Shown: positions 24,355 to 34,241 of the stretch, piece after piece
Layout of the letters: the number at the start of each line of letters is the position of its first letter
Numbering within the stretch: position 1 is the first letter of the stretch
Assembly (NCBI RefSeq): GCF_001866665.1
Contig: NZ_MLYO01000022.1
Coordinates: 1-64,000, forward strand
DNA: 64,000 bases
DNA from: Streptomyces monashensis
GTDB taxonomy: Bacteria; Actinomycetota; Actinomycetes; Streptomycetales; Streptomycetaceae
Direction: 5' to 3'
Program-made: the position numbers and the translations under genes
The notes under the pieces: model-generated
What the model was told of the DNA's origin: nothing
The model's input: only the letters and a program-made list of their open reading frames with translations
The model's database searches: none

Positions 24355-27027
24355 TTACTTGGCGGTGTCGGCGACGAGGCGCTCGACAGCGTCCACGGCC
24401 TCGCCGACCGCGGCCGGGTTCTGACCGCCGCCCTGGGCCACGTCCGGCTTGCCGCCACCGCCGCCGCCGAGGGTCTTGGCGGCCGTACGCACCAGGTCAC
24501 CGGCCTTGAGACCACGCTCGCGGGCGGCCTCGTTGGTGGCGATGACGGTCAGCGGCTTGCCGCCCGTGACCGTGAACAGGGCGACCACGGCGGCCCGGCC
24601 GCCCTGGATGCGGCCGCGCACGTCGAGGACCAGCTTGCGCAGGTCGTCCGCCGTGGTGCCGTCCGGGACCTGACCGGTGACAACCGCCACACCGCGCACG
24701 TCCTTGGCGGACTCGGCGAGACCGGCGGCGGCCTGCAGCACCTTCTCGGCGCGGAACTTCTCGATCTCCTTCTCGGCGTCCTTCAGCTTGCCGAGCATGG
24801 CGGAGACCTTCTCCGGAAGCTCCTCCGGGCGGCCCTTGACCAGCTCCTGGAGCTGGGCGACGACCGTGTGCTCCCGGGCGAGGAAGTGGTAGGCGTCCAC
24901 GCCGACGAGGGCCTCGATACGGCGGACACCCGAGCCGATCGACGACTCGCCGAGCAGCTTCACCAGGCCCAGCTGGGCGGTGTTGTGCACGTGCGTGCCG
25001 CCGCACAGCTCCTTGGAGAAGTCGCCGATGGTCACGACGCGGACCCGCTCGCCGTACTTCTCGCCGAACTCGGCGATGGCACCCTGCTTCTTGGCCTCGT
25101 CGATGCCCATGATCTCGGCGTGCACGTCGAGATCGCGGGCCAGCACCTCGTTGATCTTCTGCTCGACGTCGGTCATCACGGCCGTGGGAACGGCGGACGG
25201 GGAGCCGAAGTCGAAGCGGAAGCGGCCGGGCTGGTTCTCGGAACCGGCCTGGGCGGCCGTCGGGCCGAGGGCGTCGCGCAGGGCCTGGTGGGTCAGGTGG
25301 GTGGCCGAGTGGGCGCGGGCGATGGCCTTGCGGCGGCGGCTGTCGATCGAGGCGTGGGCCTTGGCGCCGACGGTGACCTCGCCGACCTGGACGACGCCCT
25401 TGTGGACGTACACCCCCGGGACCGGCTTCTGGCAGTCGCGGACCTCGATGACGGCACCGGAGTCGACCTTGATCCGGCCGGTGTCGCCGATCTGGCCGCC
25501 GCCCTCGGCGTAGAAGGGGGTGCGGTCGAGGACGATCTCGACCTCGTCGCCCTCGGTGGCGGCCGGCGAGGAGGCGCCGTCGACCAGGATGCCGACGATC
25601 GTGGACTCGCCCTCGGTGTCGCTGTAGCCGATGAAGTCGGTCTCGCCGACCTTGTCGGCGATCTCCCGGTAGGCACCGGCACCGGCGTGCCCGGTCTTCT
25701 TGGCCTGGGCGTCGGCCTTGGCGCGCTCCCGCTGCTCCTTCATCAGGCGGCGGAAGCCGTCCTCGTCCACGGACAGCCCCTGCTCGGCGGCCATTTCGAG
25801 GGTGAGGTCGATCGGGAAGCCCCAGGTGTCGTGGAGCAGGAAGGCCTTGTCGCCGGAGAGGACCGTGCCACCGGACTGCTTGGTCTCGGTGACGGCGGTG
25901 TCGAGGATGTTGGTGCCGGCCTTCAGCGTCTTGAGGAAGGCGTTCTCCTCGGCGAGGGCGACCTTCTCGATGCGCTCGCGGTCGGTGATCAGCTCGGGGT
26001 ACTGCTGGCCCATCATGTGGATCACGGTGTCGATCAGGTCCTTGACGACCGGACCGGTGGCGCCGAGCAGGCGCATGTTGCGGATCGCGCGGCGCATGAT
26101 GCGGCGCAGGACGTAGCCACGGCCCTCGTTGCCGGGAGTGACGCCGTCGCCGATCAGCATCACGGACGTGCGCATGTGGTCGGTGACCACGCGCAGGGAG
26201 ACGTCCGAGGCATGGGCGTCGCCGTACGCGACACCGGTCAGCTCGGTGGCCTTGTCGATGACGGCCATGGAGGTGTCGATCTCGTACATGTTCTGCACGC
26301 CCTGCAGAATCATGGCGAGGCGCTCCAGGCCGAGGCCCGTGTCGATGTTCTTGCTCGGCAGCTCGCCGAGGATCTCGAAGTTGTCCTTGCCGATGCCCTC
26401 GCCACGCTCGAACTGCATGAAGACGAGGTTCCAGATCTCCACGTACCGCTCGTCGTTGACGGCCGGGCCGCCCTCGACGCCGAACTCGGGACCGCGGTCG
26501 TAGTTGATCTCGGAGCAGGGGCCGCAGGGGCCGGGGACGCCCATGGACCAGTAGTTGTCCTTCATGCCGAGGCGCTGGATGCGCTCCTTCGGCACACCGA
26601 CGACCTCGTGCCAGATGCGCTCGGCCTCGTCGTCGTCCTTGTACACGGTGATCCAGAGCTTCTCCGGCTCCAGGCCGTAACCACCCTTGTCCTGGGGGCT
26701 GGTGAGCAGCTCCCAGGCGTACGTGATGGCGCCTTCCTTGAAGTAGTCGCCGAAGGAGAAGTTGCCGCACATCTGGAAGAACGTGCCGTGGCGCGTGGTC
26801 TTGCCGACCTCTTCGATGTCGGGCGTGCGCACGCACTTCTGCACGCTGGTGGCGCGGTCGAACGGCGGCTTGACCTCGCCCAGGAAGTAGGGCTTGAACG
26901 GCACCATGCCGGCGGGGACGAGGAGCAGAGTCGGGTCGTCCGCGATGAGCGACGCCGAAGGGACGACGGTGTGCCCGCGCTCCTCGAAGAAGCTCAGCCA
27001 GCGGCGGCGGATCTCAGCCGACTCCAT
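24355..27027 (-). CDS. alaS: Alanyl-tRNA synthetase
   Basis: AlaS charges tRNA-Ala and edits mischarged serine or glycine. The 890-residue protein is full length. The N-terminal catalytic core has [20 protein letters not shown] and the class II motif around [13 protein letters not shown]. The editing domain has the zinc motif [11 protein letters not shown] and [13 protein letters not shown], and the C-terminal C-Ala domain ends with the glycine-rich [16 protein letters not shown]. The ATG at 27027 shares its A with the stop of the upstream DUF6167-like gene (TGATG), indicating coupling. Confidence 0.97.
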   Translation of the reverse strand: MESAEIRRRWLSFFEERGHTVVPSASLIADDPTLLLVPAGMVPFKPYFLGEVKPPFDRATSVQKCVRTPDIEEVGKTTRHGTFFQMCGNFSFGDYFKEGAITYAWELLTSPQDKGGYGLEPEKLWITVYKDDDEAERIWHEVVGVPKERIQRLGMKDNYWSMGVPGPCGPCSEINYDRGPEFGVEGGPAVNDERYVEIWNLVFMQFERGEGIGKDNFEILGELPSKNIDTGLGLERLAMILQGVQNMYEIDTSMAVIDKATELTGVAYGDAHASDVSLRVVTDHMRTSVMLIGDGVTPGNEGRGYVLRRIMRRAIRNMRLLGATGPVVKDLIDTVIHMMGQQYPELITDRERIEKVALAEENAFLKTLKAGTNILDTAVTETKQSGGTVLSGDKAFLLHDTWGFPIDLTLEMAAEQGLSVDEDGFRRLMKEQRERAKADAQAKKTGHAGAGAYREIADKVGETDFIGYSDTEGESTIVGILVDGASSPAATEGDEVEIVLDRTPFYAEGGGQIGDTGRIKVDSGAVIEVRDCQKPVPGVYVHKGVVQVGEVTVGAKAHASIDSRRRKAIARAHSATHLTHQALRDALGPTAAQAGSENQPGRFRFDFGSPSAVPTAVMTDVEQKINEVLARDLDVHAEIMGIDEAKKQGAIAEFGEKYGERVRVVTIGDFSKELCGGTHVHNTAQLGLVKLLGESSIGSGVRRIEALVGVDAYHFLAREHTVVAQLQELVKGRPEELPEKVSAMLGKLKDAEKEIEKFRAEKVLQAAAGLAESAKDVRGVAVVTGQVPDGTTADDLRKLVLDVRGRIQGGRAAVVALFTVTGGKPLTVIATNEAARERGLKAGDLVRTAAKTLGGGGGGKPDVAQGGGQNPAAVGEAVDAVERLVADTAK

Positions 27028-27401
27028 CAGTGGTCCTCATTCCGGTTGTACGAGTACGTCGTCTGCGAAGAAATCACGGTTTCGATGTACTTCGGTGTGG
27101 TGCGGTCGGTGCTGTGGTCGTTCTCGATGGCGGCGAGGTGCCGCGGGGCGGGGAGTTCGGGCGCCCGGTCGATGCCCAGCGCCTCGCCCAGCTCGGCCTC
27201 CCGCTGTGCCATGCCGTCACGGACGTCGAGCGCGAACCCCACCGCGCGGTCCTTCAGCCGGTGACCGGTCTCCAGGGCCTTGTTGGCCGCGGTGACGGCC
27301 AGGCTCTCGGGGGTCAGCTGCTTCAGCTTGCGGTTGACCTTGGTGGTTGCCCACACCCCGGCGGCGACGCCGGTGGTGAACCAGAACGTACGGCGGAACA
27401 T
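27027..27401 (-). CDS. Small DUF6167-like protein upstream of alaS
   Basis: Function unknown. The 124-residue protein begins with a short hydrophobic segment ([17 protein letters not shown], residues 6-22) likely to anchor it in the membrane. A charged helical region with a [24 protein letters not shown] pattern follows. Family assignment is from recognition of the sequence style and of the conserved neighbourhood (DUF948-DUF6167-alaS-ruvX-mltG), not from a search. It ends in a one-base TGATG overlap with alaS, so its level is tied to alaS translation. Confidence 0.8.
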   Translation of the reverse strand: MFRRTFWFTTGVAAGVWATTKVNRKLKQLTPESLAVTAANKALETGHRLKDRAVGFALDVRDGMAQREAELGEALGIDRAPELPAPRHLAAIENDHSTDRTTPKYIETVISSQTTYSYNRNEDH

Positions 27402-27417
27402 CGCTCGGTCTCAGTCC

Positions 27418-27843
27418 TTACTTCCGCTTGCGTCGCGCGGCGGGGACCGTGCGGCCCACGATCACGGTACGCCGGGGCGCCTTCGCGGGCACGTCCTCCT
27501 TGCGGCCGCCCAGCGCCCGGCGCACGCCGTAGCCGAAGGCCGCGACCTTGACCAGCGGGCCGCCGAAGGTGGAGGCGACGGTGGTCGACAGCGCGGAGGC
27601 GTTCGACGTGACCTCCTGGACGTCCGTGGCGATCGCGTCGACGCGGTCGATCTGGGTCTGCGCGGAGCGCACCGCCTGGGAGGCGTCGGCGAGCAGCGGG
27701 ACGGCCTGGTCGGTCACGTCCGCCACGAGCTTGGTCGTCGCCTTGAGCGTCTGGGCCAGCCTCGCGAGTGCCACCGCGAGGAAGGAGACCAGGATCGCCC
27801 AGAAGACGGCCACCAGGATCCCGGCCACCTCTCCACCGGACAC
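27418..27843 (-). CDS. DUF948-domain membrane-anchored protein
   Basis: Function unknown. The 141-residue protein has one N-terminal membrane helix (VAGILVAVFWAILVSFLAVA). A heptad-rich coiled coil follows (residues about 25-90), as in DUF948 and general-stress YtxG-like proteins. The C-terminus is basic (VPAARRKRK). The GTG at 27843 is chosen because the frame further upstream, although open for kilobases, is only antisense to the NB-ARC gene. It is the first gene of the minus-strand cluster leading to alaS, 16 bases before the DUF6167-like gene. The divergent promoter region with the plus-strand ATPase is 27844-27984. Confidence 0.82.
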   Translation of the reverse strand: MSGGEVAGILVAVFWAILVSFLAVALARLAQTLKATTKLVADVTDQAVPLLADASQAVRSAQTQIDRVDAIATDVQEVTSNASALSTTVASTFGGPLVKVAAFGYGVRRALGGRKEDVPAKAPRRTVIVGRTVPAARRKRK

Positions 27844-27984
27844 TGTGCGCACCCGCTCCCTGAAACGTGCCTCAACATCGAAAACATCGAAAAACCAGTG
27901 TCCCGAGCCTATCGCGCCGGGGCCGGGGCTCCGTACCGGATTACCGGTCGGTGCGCACGGAGTTGCGGGAAGCGATTGTACGGA

Positions 27985-30228
27985 ATGAACACACTTCAGT
28001 ACGCTCCGTGTCCCATGCGAGGTCCTCAGCGCCCAGACCCCCTCCCCGACGGGGATCCGCCCCTGGAACTGACCACTTTCGTCGGGCGCTCGGCCGAACT
28101 CGCCGGGCTGGCGGCGGCGCTCGGCGAGGCGCGGCTGGTGACCGTGACCGGGGTCGGCGGGGTCGGCAAGTCCCGGCTGGCCGCGCGGGCCGCCGCCGGA
28201 TGGGGCGCGGGCGCGGGTGCCGGACCGGGTGCCGGGGCCGGGCGCGTCGAACTGGCGGCGGTGCGGGATCCGCAGTTCGTGGAGTACGCGGTGGTGGAGG
28301 CGCTGGGTCTGACCGACCACACCGCCCGGCCGCCCCGCGAGACCCTGCTGGAGCATCTCGCCGGCCGCCCGGTGCTGCTGGTGCTGGACGGGTTCGAGCA
28401 TCTGGCGGCGGCCTGTGCCGAACTGACGGCGGAGCTGCTGCGCAGGCTGCCGGAGCTGAGGGTGCTGGCCGCGGGCCGACGCCCGCTGGGGCTGGCGGGC
28501 GAGCGGCTGTTCCCGCTGGCGCCGCTCGGCGCGGACGAGGCGGTGGAGCTGTTCACGGACCGGGCCCGGGAGCAGGGGCTGACGGTGCCCGACGGTCCCG
28601 AGGTGCGCGAGCTGTGCCGCCGGCTGGAGGGGATCCCGCTCGCGCTGGAGCTGGCGGCCGGGCGGGTGCGGGCCCTGTCCCCCGCGCAGTTGGCGCAGCG
28701 GCTGGACGACCGGTTCCGGCTGCTGGTCGCCGACGCCCGCGGCGACGGCGCCCACCCGGTGCCCGGCGGGCCGCCCGCCCGGCATCAGACGCTGCGCACG
28801 GCGATCGGCTGGAGCCACGAGCTGTGCACCCCGGCCGAACGGCTGCTGTGGGCGCGGCTGTCGGTGTTCGCGCAGACCTTCGACCTGGAGGCGGCCGAGT
28901 ACGTGTGCAGCGGGGACGGGCTGCCCGCCGAGGACGTGCTCGACGTGCTGTCGGCGCTGCTGGTCCAGTCCGTCGTGACCCGCGAGGACACCCCGGCCGG
29001 CCCCCGCTACCGGATGCTGGACACGGTCCGGGCCTACGGCGCCGACTGGCTGGAGGCCGCCGGGGACGCGGGCAGGCTGCGCAGGCTGCACCGGGACTGG
29101 TACCTGGGCCTCGCGACCTGGTGCGAGCTGGACTGGTTCTCGCCCCGGCAGCACGAGATCGCCCGGCGGGTCGAGGCGGAGCTGCCGAATCTGCGGGCGG
29201 CGCTGGAGTTCTGTCTGACCGAGCCGGACGAGGCGCATCTGGGCCAGTGCCTGGCGGGGTCGCTGTGGTTCTGCTGGGTCGGGTGCGGGCGGCTCGCGGA
29301 GGGGCGGCGCTGGCTGGAGCGCAGCGTGGAGCTGGAGTCGGAGTACGAGCAGTCCCGGCTGAAGGCGCTGTGGGTGCTCGGCTATGTCGCGATCCTGCAG
29401 GGCGAGACCGTGCCGGCGCTGGCGGCGCTGCGGGAGTGCCGGGAGCGGGCGGAGCGGGCCGCGGACGCGACGGCGGTGGCGTACGCCGAGCACCGCTCCG
29501 GCTGTCTGGCCCTGGTCGGCGATGACATGGCGCGCGCAGAAACGCTGCTGCGGTCGGCGCTGGAGCGCTATCAGGAGATCGGCGAGCTGAACAGCAACGT
29601 CCTGATGGCCCAGGTCGAGCTGGCGATGACCCGGGCCTTCCAGGGCGATCTGCCGGACGCGGTGCGACTGTGCGAGGACGTACGGCAGGTGTGCGAGGAC
29701 CACGGGGAGCGCTGGGCACGCTCGTACGCGCTGTACGTGCTGGCGTACGCCGCCTGGCTGGACGGCGAACCGGCCCGCGCGCGGGAGCTGCTGGCGGACT
29801 GCCTCGGCCATGCGCACACGTTTCGTGATCTGCTCGCCGAGGTGCTGACGCTGGAGCTGCTGGCACTGGTGACGGTGGCCGAGGGCGACGCGGCCGAGGC
29901 GGCCGTGCTCCAGGGCGCGGCGGCCCGGCGGTGGCCGTCGGTGGGGCTGCCGCTGTTCGGCTCGGCCTACTTCAACGCCCCGCACGAGCGCTGCGCGGGG
30001 CTGGCCCGGCAGGAGCTGGGCGACGTGCGGTACGAGGAGTGCGTGCGGGAAGGGGCCCGGCTCGACCGGGCCACGGCGGTGGCGCGTGCGCTGGGGCACG
30101 AGCGCCCGGCGGAGGGCGCCGGGAACCGCGCGCTCGGCCCCCACCGGTCGGCGCCGTCCGGACGGCGGGAAACGCAAACCCGCCGCCTCGCCCGCCCGGC
30201 AGGACCGGGCAGGGAGACGGCGGGCTGA
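27985..30228 (+). CDS. NB-ARC/TPR ATPase of the AfsR/LuxR regulator type, without DNA-binding domain
   Basis: The roughly 747-residue STAND-type ATPase resembles the ATPase-plus-TPR part of AfsR- and LAL-type regulators. Early in the protein are TTFVGRSAELAGL, the P-loop VTGVGGVGKSRLAARAA, LLVLDGFEHLAAAC (Walker B) and EGIPLALELAAGRV (the GxP motif). The C-terminal half is helical TPR-like repeats. No SARP or winged helix precedes the NB-ARC domain and no LuxR helix-turn-helix follows it, so it may act through a partner. The last 40 or so residues are Arg/Gly/Pro-rich and overlap the rpsD terminator. An internal ATG at 28015 is an alternative start. The target is unknown. Confidence 0.82.
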   Translation: MNTLQYAPCPMRGPQRPDPLPDGDPPLELTTFVGRSAELAGLAAALGEARLVTVTGVGGVGKSRLAARAAAGWGAGAGAGPGAGAGRVELAAVRDPQFVEYAVVEALGLTDHTARPPRETLLEHLAGRPVLLVLDGFEHLAAACAELTAELLRRLPELRVLAAGRRPLGLAGERLFPLAPLGADEAVELFTDRAREQGLTVPDGPEVRELCRRLEGIPLALELAAGRVRALSPAQLAQRLDDRFRLLVADARGDGAHPVPGGPPARHQTLRTAIGWSHELCTPAERLLWARLSVFAQTFDLEAAEYVCSGDGLPAEDVLDVLSALLVQSVVTREDTPAGPRYRMLDTVRAYGADWLEAAGDAGRLRRLHRDWYLGLATWCELDWFSPRQHEIARRVEAELPNLRAALEFCLTEPDEAHLGQCLAGSLWFCWVGCGRLAEGRRWLERSVELESEYEQSRLKALWVLGYVAILQGETVPALAALRECRERAERAADATAVAYAEHRSGCLALVGDDMARAETLLRSALERYQEIGELNSNVLMAQVELAMTRAFQGDLPDAVRLCEDVRQVCEDHGERWARSYALYVLAYAAWLDGEPARARELLADCLGHAHTFRDLLAEVLTLELLALVTVAEGDAAEAAVLQGAAARRWPSVGLPLFGSAYFNAPHERCAGLARQELGDVRYEECVREGARLDRATAVARALGHERPAEGAGNRALGPHRSAPSGRRETQTRRLARPAGPGRETAG
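30179..30224 (-). terminator. rpsD terminator lying inside the end of the plus-strand ATPase gene
   Basis: An outer stem CCCGCCG/CGGCGGG (30179-30185 with 30218-30224) and an inner stem GCCCGG/CCGGGC (30194-30199 with 30205-30210) form a branched-out hairpin. On the minus strand it is followed by GTTTGCGTTT, as expected of a terminator about 25 bases after the rpsD stop. Confidence 0.65.
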
Positions 30229-30249
30229 GAACGTACGCCGGGGCTGGGA

Positions 30250-30864
30250 TCAGCGGGCGTAGTACTCGACGACGAGCTGCTCGTCGCAGATCACCGGGAT
30301 CTCCTTGCGGTTCGGCTCGCGGTCCAGGCGGAACGCCAGGGCCTTGAGGTTCACCTGGAGGTAGCGCGGGGTCTCGCCCTCGGGGGCGAAGCCACCCTCA
30401 CGGGCGATCGTGAAGAGCGTCTTCTCCTTGGAGCGGTCGCGGACCTGCACGACGTCGTCCGGACGGACACGGAAGGACGGCTTGTCGACCTTCTGGCCGT
30501 TGACCTGGATGTGGCCGTGGACGACCATCTGACGGGCCTGGTAGATGGTGCGGGCGATGCCCGAACGCAGGACCAGGGCGTCGAGACGGCGCTCGAGCTC
30601 CACGATCAGGGCCTCACCGGTCTTGCCCTGGACCTTGGACGCACGCTCGTAGGCGCGGACCAGCTGACGCTCGGAGATGTCGTACTGCGCGCGCAGACGC
30701 TGCTTCTCCAGCAGACGGACCTTGTAGTCCGAGTTCTGCTTGCGGCCACGGCCGTGCTCACCCGGCGGGTAGGGGCGGGCCTCGAAGTACTTGACGGCCT
30801 TCGGGGTCAGCGCGATGCCGAGGGCACGCGACTTCTTGACCTTGGGGCGGGACTGGTTCGCCAC
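30250..30864 (-). CDS. rpsD: 30S ribosomal protein S4
   Basis: S4 is a primary 16S rRNA-binding protein that nucleates 30S assembly. The 204-residue protein has [21 protein letters not shown] at the N-terminus and the S4 RNA-binding domain [20 protein letters not shown] with [17 protein letters not shown]. The C-terminus is [17 protein letters not shown]. The N-terminal zinc cysteines of some S4 proteins are absent, which is normal for streptomycetes. The GTG at 30864 is chosen as the family start; the frame is open further up through non-coding leader. Here S4 is monocistronic, not in the alpha operon, and has its own terminator. Confidence 0.97.
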   Translation of the reverse strand: MANQSRPKVKKSRALGIALTPKAVKYFEARPYPPGEHGRGRKQNSDYKVRLLEKQRLRAQYDISERQLVRAYERASKVQGKTGEALIVELERRLDALVLRSGIARTIYQARQMVVHGHIQVNGQKVDKPSFRVRPDDVVQVRDRSKEKTLFTIAREGGFAPEGETPRYLQVNLKALAFRLDREPNRKEIPVICDEQLVVEYYAR

Positions 30865-31167
30865 TGTCTCAATCTCTTTCGTAGTGTTCGGCTCGTCAGG
30901 GTTAGGGAGGTCGCATCCGCAGCCGGGAAAACCCGTCGGATCCCCGAGGGGACCTGCCGGGCAGCCGCTTCCCTGGTCTGGGCACATACGTGCAGCACGC
31001 GAGTGGCCCACCGACCGTCCCGGGACTCCGAGTGGTGGTGGGCTGCCCGCGACACCGATCGACGGTGCGCGACGCTCCTGGAGTCAGTCCGCGCGGGACT
31101 GGATCTCCGGCTGGCTGTCCCGCTCTGACAGCGCGGGACTCAGCACTTCGGGCAGTCTACAGGGTGC
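30865..31167 (-). other. 303-bp leader/promoter region of rpsD
   Basis: No gene is seen here. The rpsD promoter and 5' leader must lie in it. GCGCGGGACT occurs twice (31091-31100 and 31131-31140) and the first copy is part of a near-palindrome CAGTCCGCGCGGGACTG. A hairpin at 31117-31139 probably ends rarA transcription. Confidence 0.5.
31117..31139 (-). terminator. Hairpin after rarA
   Basis: GTCCCGC (31117-31123) pairs with GCGGGAC (31133-31139) across a 9-base loop, 29 bases past the rarA stop. It is a modest terminator candidate. Confidence 0.45.
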
Positions 31168-32523
31168 TCAGGATCGCTTGCGACCGAGGTGTTTCCTGGT
31201 CCACTCGACGGCGTCGGCGTATCTGGCCTCGGTCCCGTGCCGGGTCGGGGTGTAGTACGTGCGGTCCTTCAGGGCGTCCGGGGCGTACTGCTGCTCGGCG
31301 ATGCCCTCGGGCAGGTCGTGCGGGTACACGTACCCCTGCGCGTGGCCGAGCTTGGCCGCTCCCTTGTAGTGCCCGTCGCGCAGGTGGGCCGGGACCGGGC
31401 CGGCCAGGCCCGCCCGGACGTCCTCCATCGCTGCGCCGATCGCGGTGGTCGCGGCGTTGGACTTGGGGGCGAGGGCGAGCGCGATGGTGGCGTGGCTGAG
31501 GGTGAGGGCGGCCTCGGGGAAGCCGATCATGGCGACGGCCTGGGCGGCGGCGACCGCGAGGGGCAGGGCCCCCGGGTCGGCGAGGCCGATGTCCTCGCTC
31601 GCGGAGATCATCAGGCGGCGGGCGATGAAGCGGGGGTCCTCGCCGGCCTCGATCATGCGGGCCAGGTAGTGCAGGGCCGCGTCGACGTCGGAGCCCCGGA
31701 TGGACTTGATGAGGGCGCTGGCGACGTCGTAGTGCTGGTCGCCGTCGCGGTCGTACGTCACCGCCGCGCGGTCGACGGTCTGCTCCAGCGTCTGCAGGCT
31801 GATCTCGCCCTCGCCCTTGTCGAGGGCGGCGCCGGCGGCGGCCTCCAGGGCGGTCAGGGCCCGGCGGGCGTCACCGCCGGCGATGCGCAGCAGGTGCTCC
31901 GCGGTGTCGTCGGGCAGGGCGACGGCGTCCTTCAGGCCGCGGTCGTCGCTCAGGGCGCGGCCCAGCAGCGCCCGGATGTCGTCGCCGGTGAGCGGTTCGA
32001 GCGTGAGCAGGAGGGAGCGGGAGAGCAGCGGGGAGATCACCGAGAAGTAGGGATTCTCCGTCGTGGCCGCGATCAGGGTCACCCAGCGGTTCTCGACGGC
32101 CGGGAGCAGGGAGTCCTGCTGGGCCTTGCTGAAGCGGTGGATCTCGTCCAGGAAGAGGACGGTCTCCTTGCCGAAGCCGCCGGTGGCGCGGCGGGCGCCG
32201 TCGATGACCGCGCGGACCTCCTTGACGCCCGCGGTGATCGCGGACAGCTCCACGAAGCGCTTGTTCGTCGCCTTGGAGACGACGTACGCGAGCGTCGTCT
32301 TGCCCGTGCCGGGCGGGCCCCAGAGGATCACGGAGGAGGGTCCGGCGGGGCCGCCGGACCCCTCGCCGACCAGCCGGCGCAGCGGGGAGCCAGGTTTCAG
32401 CAGATGCTGCTGGCCCACGACCTCGTCGAGGGTGCGCGGGCGCATCCGCACCGCCAGGGGGCTGCCTGCCGGGTCCTTCTCCTGGCGTTCTTCCGCCGCT
32501 GCGGTGAAGAGGTCGGGTTCCAC
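31168..32523 (-). CDS. rarA: Replication-associated recombination protein A (AAA+ ATPase, RarA/MgsA)
   Basis: RarA is a clamp-loader-like AAA+ ATPase acting at stalled replication forks. The 451-residue protein has a PIP-like start ([13 protein letters not shown]), [15 protein letters not shown], Walker [19 protein letters not shown], and Walker [22 protein letters not shown]. Sensor and lid segments and the C-terminal tetramerisation region with [13 protein letters not shown] sequence follow. The GTG at 32523 is preferred over the TTG at 32529 because homologues begin at the EPDLF motif. Downstream is rpsD on the same strand, with a hairpin between. Confidence 0.94.
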   Translation of the reverse strand: MEPDLFTAAAEERQEKDPAGSPLAVRMRPRTLDEVVGQQHLLKPGSPLRRLVGEGSGGPAGPSSVILWGPPGTGKTTLAYVVSKATNKRFVELSAITAGVKEVRAVIDGARRATGGFGKETVLFLDEIHRFSKAQQDSLLPAVENRWVTLIAATTENPYFSVISPLLSRSLLLTLEPLTGDDIRALLGRALSDDRGLKDAVALPDDTAEHLLRIAGGDARRALTALEAAAGAALDKGEGEISLQTLEQTVDRAAVTYDRDGDQHYDVASALIKSIRGSDVDAALHYLARMIEAGEDPRFIARRLMISASEDIGLADPGALPLAVAAAQAVAMIGFPEAALTLSHATIALALAPKSNAATTAIGAAMEDVRAGLAGPVPAHLRDGHYKGAAKLGHAQGYVYPHDLPEGIAEQQYAPDALKDRTYYTPTRHGTEARYADAVEWTRKHLGRKRS

Positions 32524-32581
32524 GCCCAAAACCCTAAATCACCGCACTGACAACCCGGCTCCGGCCGCAGGTCGGGCCGGG

Positions 32582-33238
32582 TCAGGCCCAGAGCTGGCTG
32601 CCCCAGCGGGTCAGGATCAGCATGGCGATGACGCCGCAGTGGGTCACCGGCAGGACCCAGGTGAACTCGCCGAGGAAGCGCTTCAGCCAGCCCGGCGCCG
32701 GCAGGAAGCCGTTGCGGACGTTGAACGAGGTCACGTACCAGAACATGGTGATCGTGGCGACCCAGGCGAGCGAGCACCACAGGCACAGGGCGTTGATCCG
32801 GTACAGGGACTCGAACTGGAGCCAGGTGACGAAGCAGACACCGAAGAGCGTGCCGAAGTCGAAGGTCAGCCAGTACCAGCGCGGGAAGCGGGCGCGGCCC
32901 AGCAGGCTCATGCCGACGCAGACGACGATGCCGTAGCAGACCAGGCCGAGCCACGGGTTCGGGAAGCCGAAGGCCGCGGCCTGCTTGCTCTCCATGACGC
33001 TGCCGCAGGACACGATCGGGTTGACACTGCAGCCCGGCGTGAACGTCTTCCCCGCGATCTTCGCTTCGAGGATCTTGTTCTTGTCGAGCGTGATGACCCA
33101 GGCCGCCAGCAGGCCGGCCGCACCGGTGATCACCAGCAGCAGGGCGAAGGCGCGGCTGCCGCCCGCCGTGCGGGGGGCGTCGGCGGGAGGCTCGGACCCG
33201 GGCTCTGTGGAGACGTCGTTGACTGTCGTCTTGCTCAT
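32582..33238 (-). CDS. Vitamin K epoxide reductase (VKOR) family protein
   Basis: VKOR proteins reoxidise DsbA-type thioredoxins using menaquinone, driving disulfide formation outside the membrane. The 218-residue protein has four to five membrane segments. It has the active-site CLWC motif ([11 protein letters not shown]) and the paired loop cysteines in [16 protein letters not shown], so all four catalytic cysteines are present. Unlike some actinobacterial VKORs it has no fused thioredoxin domain. The ATG at 33238 gives a 30-residue cytosolic N-terminus. No DsbA-like partner is adjacent in the window. Confidence 0.93.
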   Translation of the reverse strand: MSKTTVNDVSTEPGSEPPADAPRTAGGSRAFALLLVITGAAGLLAAWVITLDKNKILEAKIAGKTFTPGCSVNPIVSCGSVMESKQAAAFGFPNPWLGLVCYGIVVCVGMSLLGRARFPRWYWLTFDFGTLFGVCFVTWLQFESLYRINALCLWCSLAWVATITMFWYVTSFNVRNGFLPAPGWLKRFLGEFTWVLPVTHCGVIAMLILTRWGSQLWA

Positions 33239-33342
33239 CCGCCGATTCCGTCGCTTGAGAGTTGGACCATCTTCGGGCACGGGTCATTGTGCCGCACGCG
33301 CGTGTGTGTCCACCGTTCGAAGGACATAAGGAGGTACGCGCG

Positions 33343-33891
33343 GTGGTCACGGACCGTTCGGTTCCGGCCGAAGCCCGGGGACACGACAGCACACGCGAAC
33401 GAACGCGCGGTGGACGTCCGGGGCTGCGCAAGCGGTGCGGGGACATGACCGTCGTCGACGGTCCCGACCTGGGAATCCTGCGCGGTGAGGTGTTCGGCCT
33501 GCCCGGGCACAACGGCGCCGGCAAGTGCACCGCGGTGGAGATCCTCAGGGCAACCGGTCCCGGGACGGCGGCGAGGTCTCCGTCCGCGGCACGGACCCGG
33601 CGACGGGCACGCGCGCGTGGAGATCCCGGGTGGGAATCGTCCGGCAGGACGAATCGGCGCCCGCGGAGTTGACGGTCCGCGCTACCACCCGCGCCCGCGC
33701 GACCCCGAGGAGGTCATCGGCCTGGTCGGCCTGGAGACCGGGACGGACAGCCGGACCAAGACCCTGTCCGGCGATGAGCGGCGCCGCCTGGACGTGGCTC
33801 TCGGCGTGATCGGCGGCCCGGAGCCGCTGCTCCTGGACGACCGGCCACCAGCTCCGCCCCGGCCGCTTGCCGCCGGTTCCGGGACCTGATC
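33343..33891 (+). pseudogene. Decayed ABC-transporter ATPase (DrrA type)
   Basis: A GTG start at 33343 with a strong AAGGAGG ribosome binding site leads into an ABC ATPase start, [21 protein letters not shown]. The Walker A is damaged to GLPGHNGAGKCT; GPNGAGKST is normal. The frame then shifts twice. DGGEVSVRGTDPATGTRAW and VGIVRQDESAPAELTV continue in a second frame. RPRDPEEVIGLVGLE, TLSGDERRRLDVALGVIGGPE (signature normally SGGQ) and LLLDD continue in a third. A deletion removes the DLTVRET/helical part, and the EPTTG segment is broken. The organisation matches antibiotic-export-type ATPases, but the gene is clearly non-functional. Confidence 0.8.
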
Positions 33892-34194
33892 CGCCCCGCG
33901 CTGGAGGACGTCTGCCCCGGCCCTGCACGCCTGCCAGGAGGCGCTGACCAACGCCACCCCGTCGTATGGGAGGGGCCGCGGGCCATGCTCAGCGCCGAAC
34001 CGGACCGGGAGGTGGTCGGCGACGCGGCGAGCGGAGCGCGGGCGGAGGCACTGGCGGCGGAACCGCGCCCGGACATCGTGCTCATGGACCTGCGCATGCC
34101 GGACCGCTCCGGTGCGGAGCCGCTCGTACGGTGGTGGCCGACCGGACGGCGGCGGCGATCCGCGCGCTGCGGCACGGCCTGCTGGAGCAGTGAA
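33892..34194 (+). pseudogene. Remnants of a sensor kinase and a NarL-type response regulator
   Basis: ALHACQEALTNAT (33920-33958) is the N-box of a histidine kinase (usual form QEALTNALRHA). It runs directly, with a frame change, into HPVVWEGPRAMLSAEPD (33955 on), the start of a NarL-family receiver domain. ALAAEPRPDIVLMDLRMPD follows, with the phosphoacceptor aspartate. The rest of the receiver and the helix-turn-helix are missing, except for a last piece DRTAAAIRALRHGLLEQ, which looks like the final helix of a LuxR-type domain. ABC ATPase, permease, kinase and regulator is a common actinobacterial gene order. Here it is collapsed by deletions. Confidence 0.75.
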
Positions 34195-34196
34195 GC

Positions 34197-34232
34197 GAGA
34201 GGGGCGCCGGAGATATCTCCGGCGCCCCTCTC
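34197..34232. terminator. 36-base perfect palindrome, hisS terminator
   Basis: A perfect 36-base palindrome is centred between 34214 and 34215 (AGAT/ATCT) with a GGGGCGCCGGAG arm. It lies 10 bases past the hisS stop on the minus strand and also follows the plus-strand remnant, so it can act on both strands. Confidence 0.75.
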
Positions 34233-34241
34233 ACCGTTCGA

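Noticed and set aside
27844..30177. Minus-strand frame extending the DUF948 gene to 919 codons
   Set aside because: Only the last 141 codons look like a protein; the rest is antisense to the NB-ARC gene and has Arg/Gln/Pro composition of a shadow frame.
31085..31140. Repeated GCGCGGGACT as a specific operator for rpsD
   Set aside because: Only two copies, one explained by the rarA hairpin; in GC-rich DNA this is weak evidence, so it was kept only as a note.
33343..34194. Functional ABC transporter or two-component system
   Set aside because: The Walker A is altered, the frame shifts at least twice, and most of each domain is missing.
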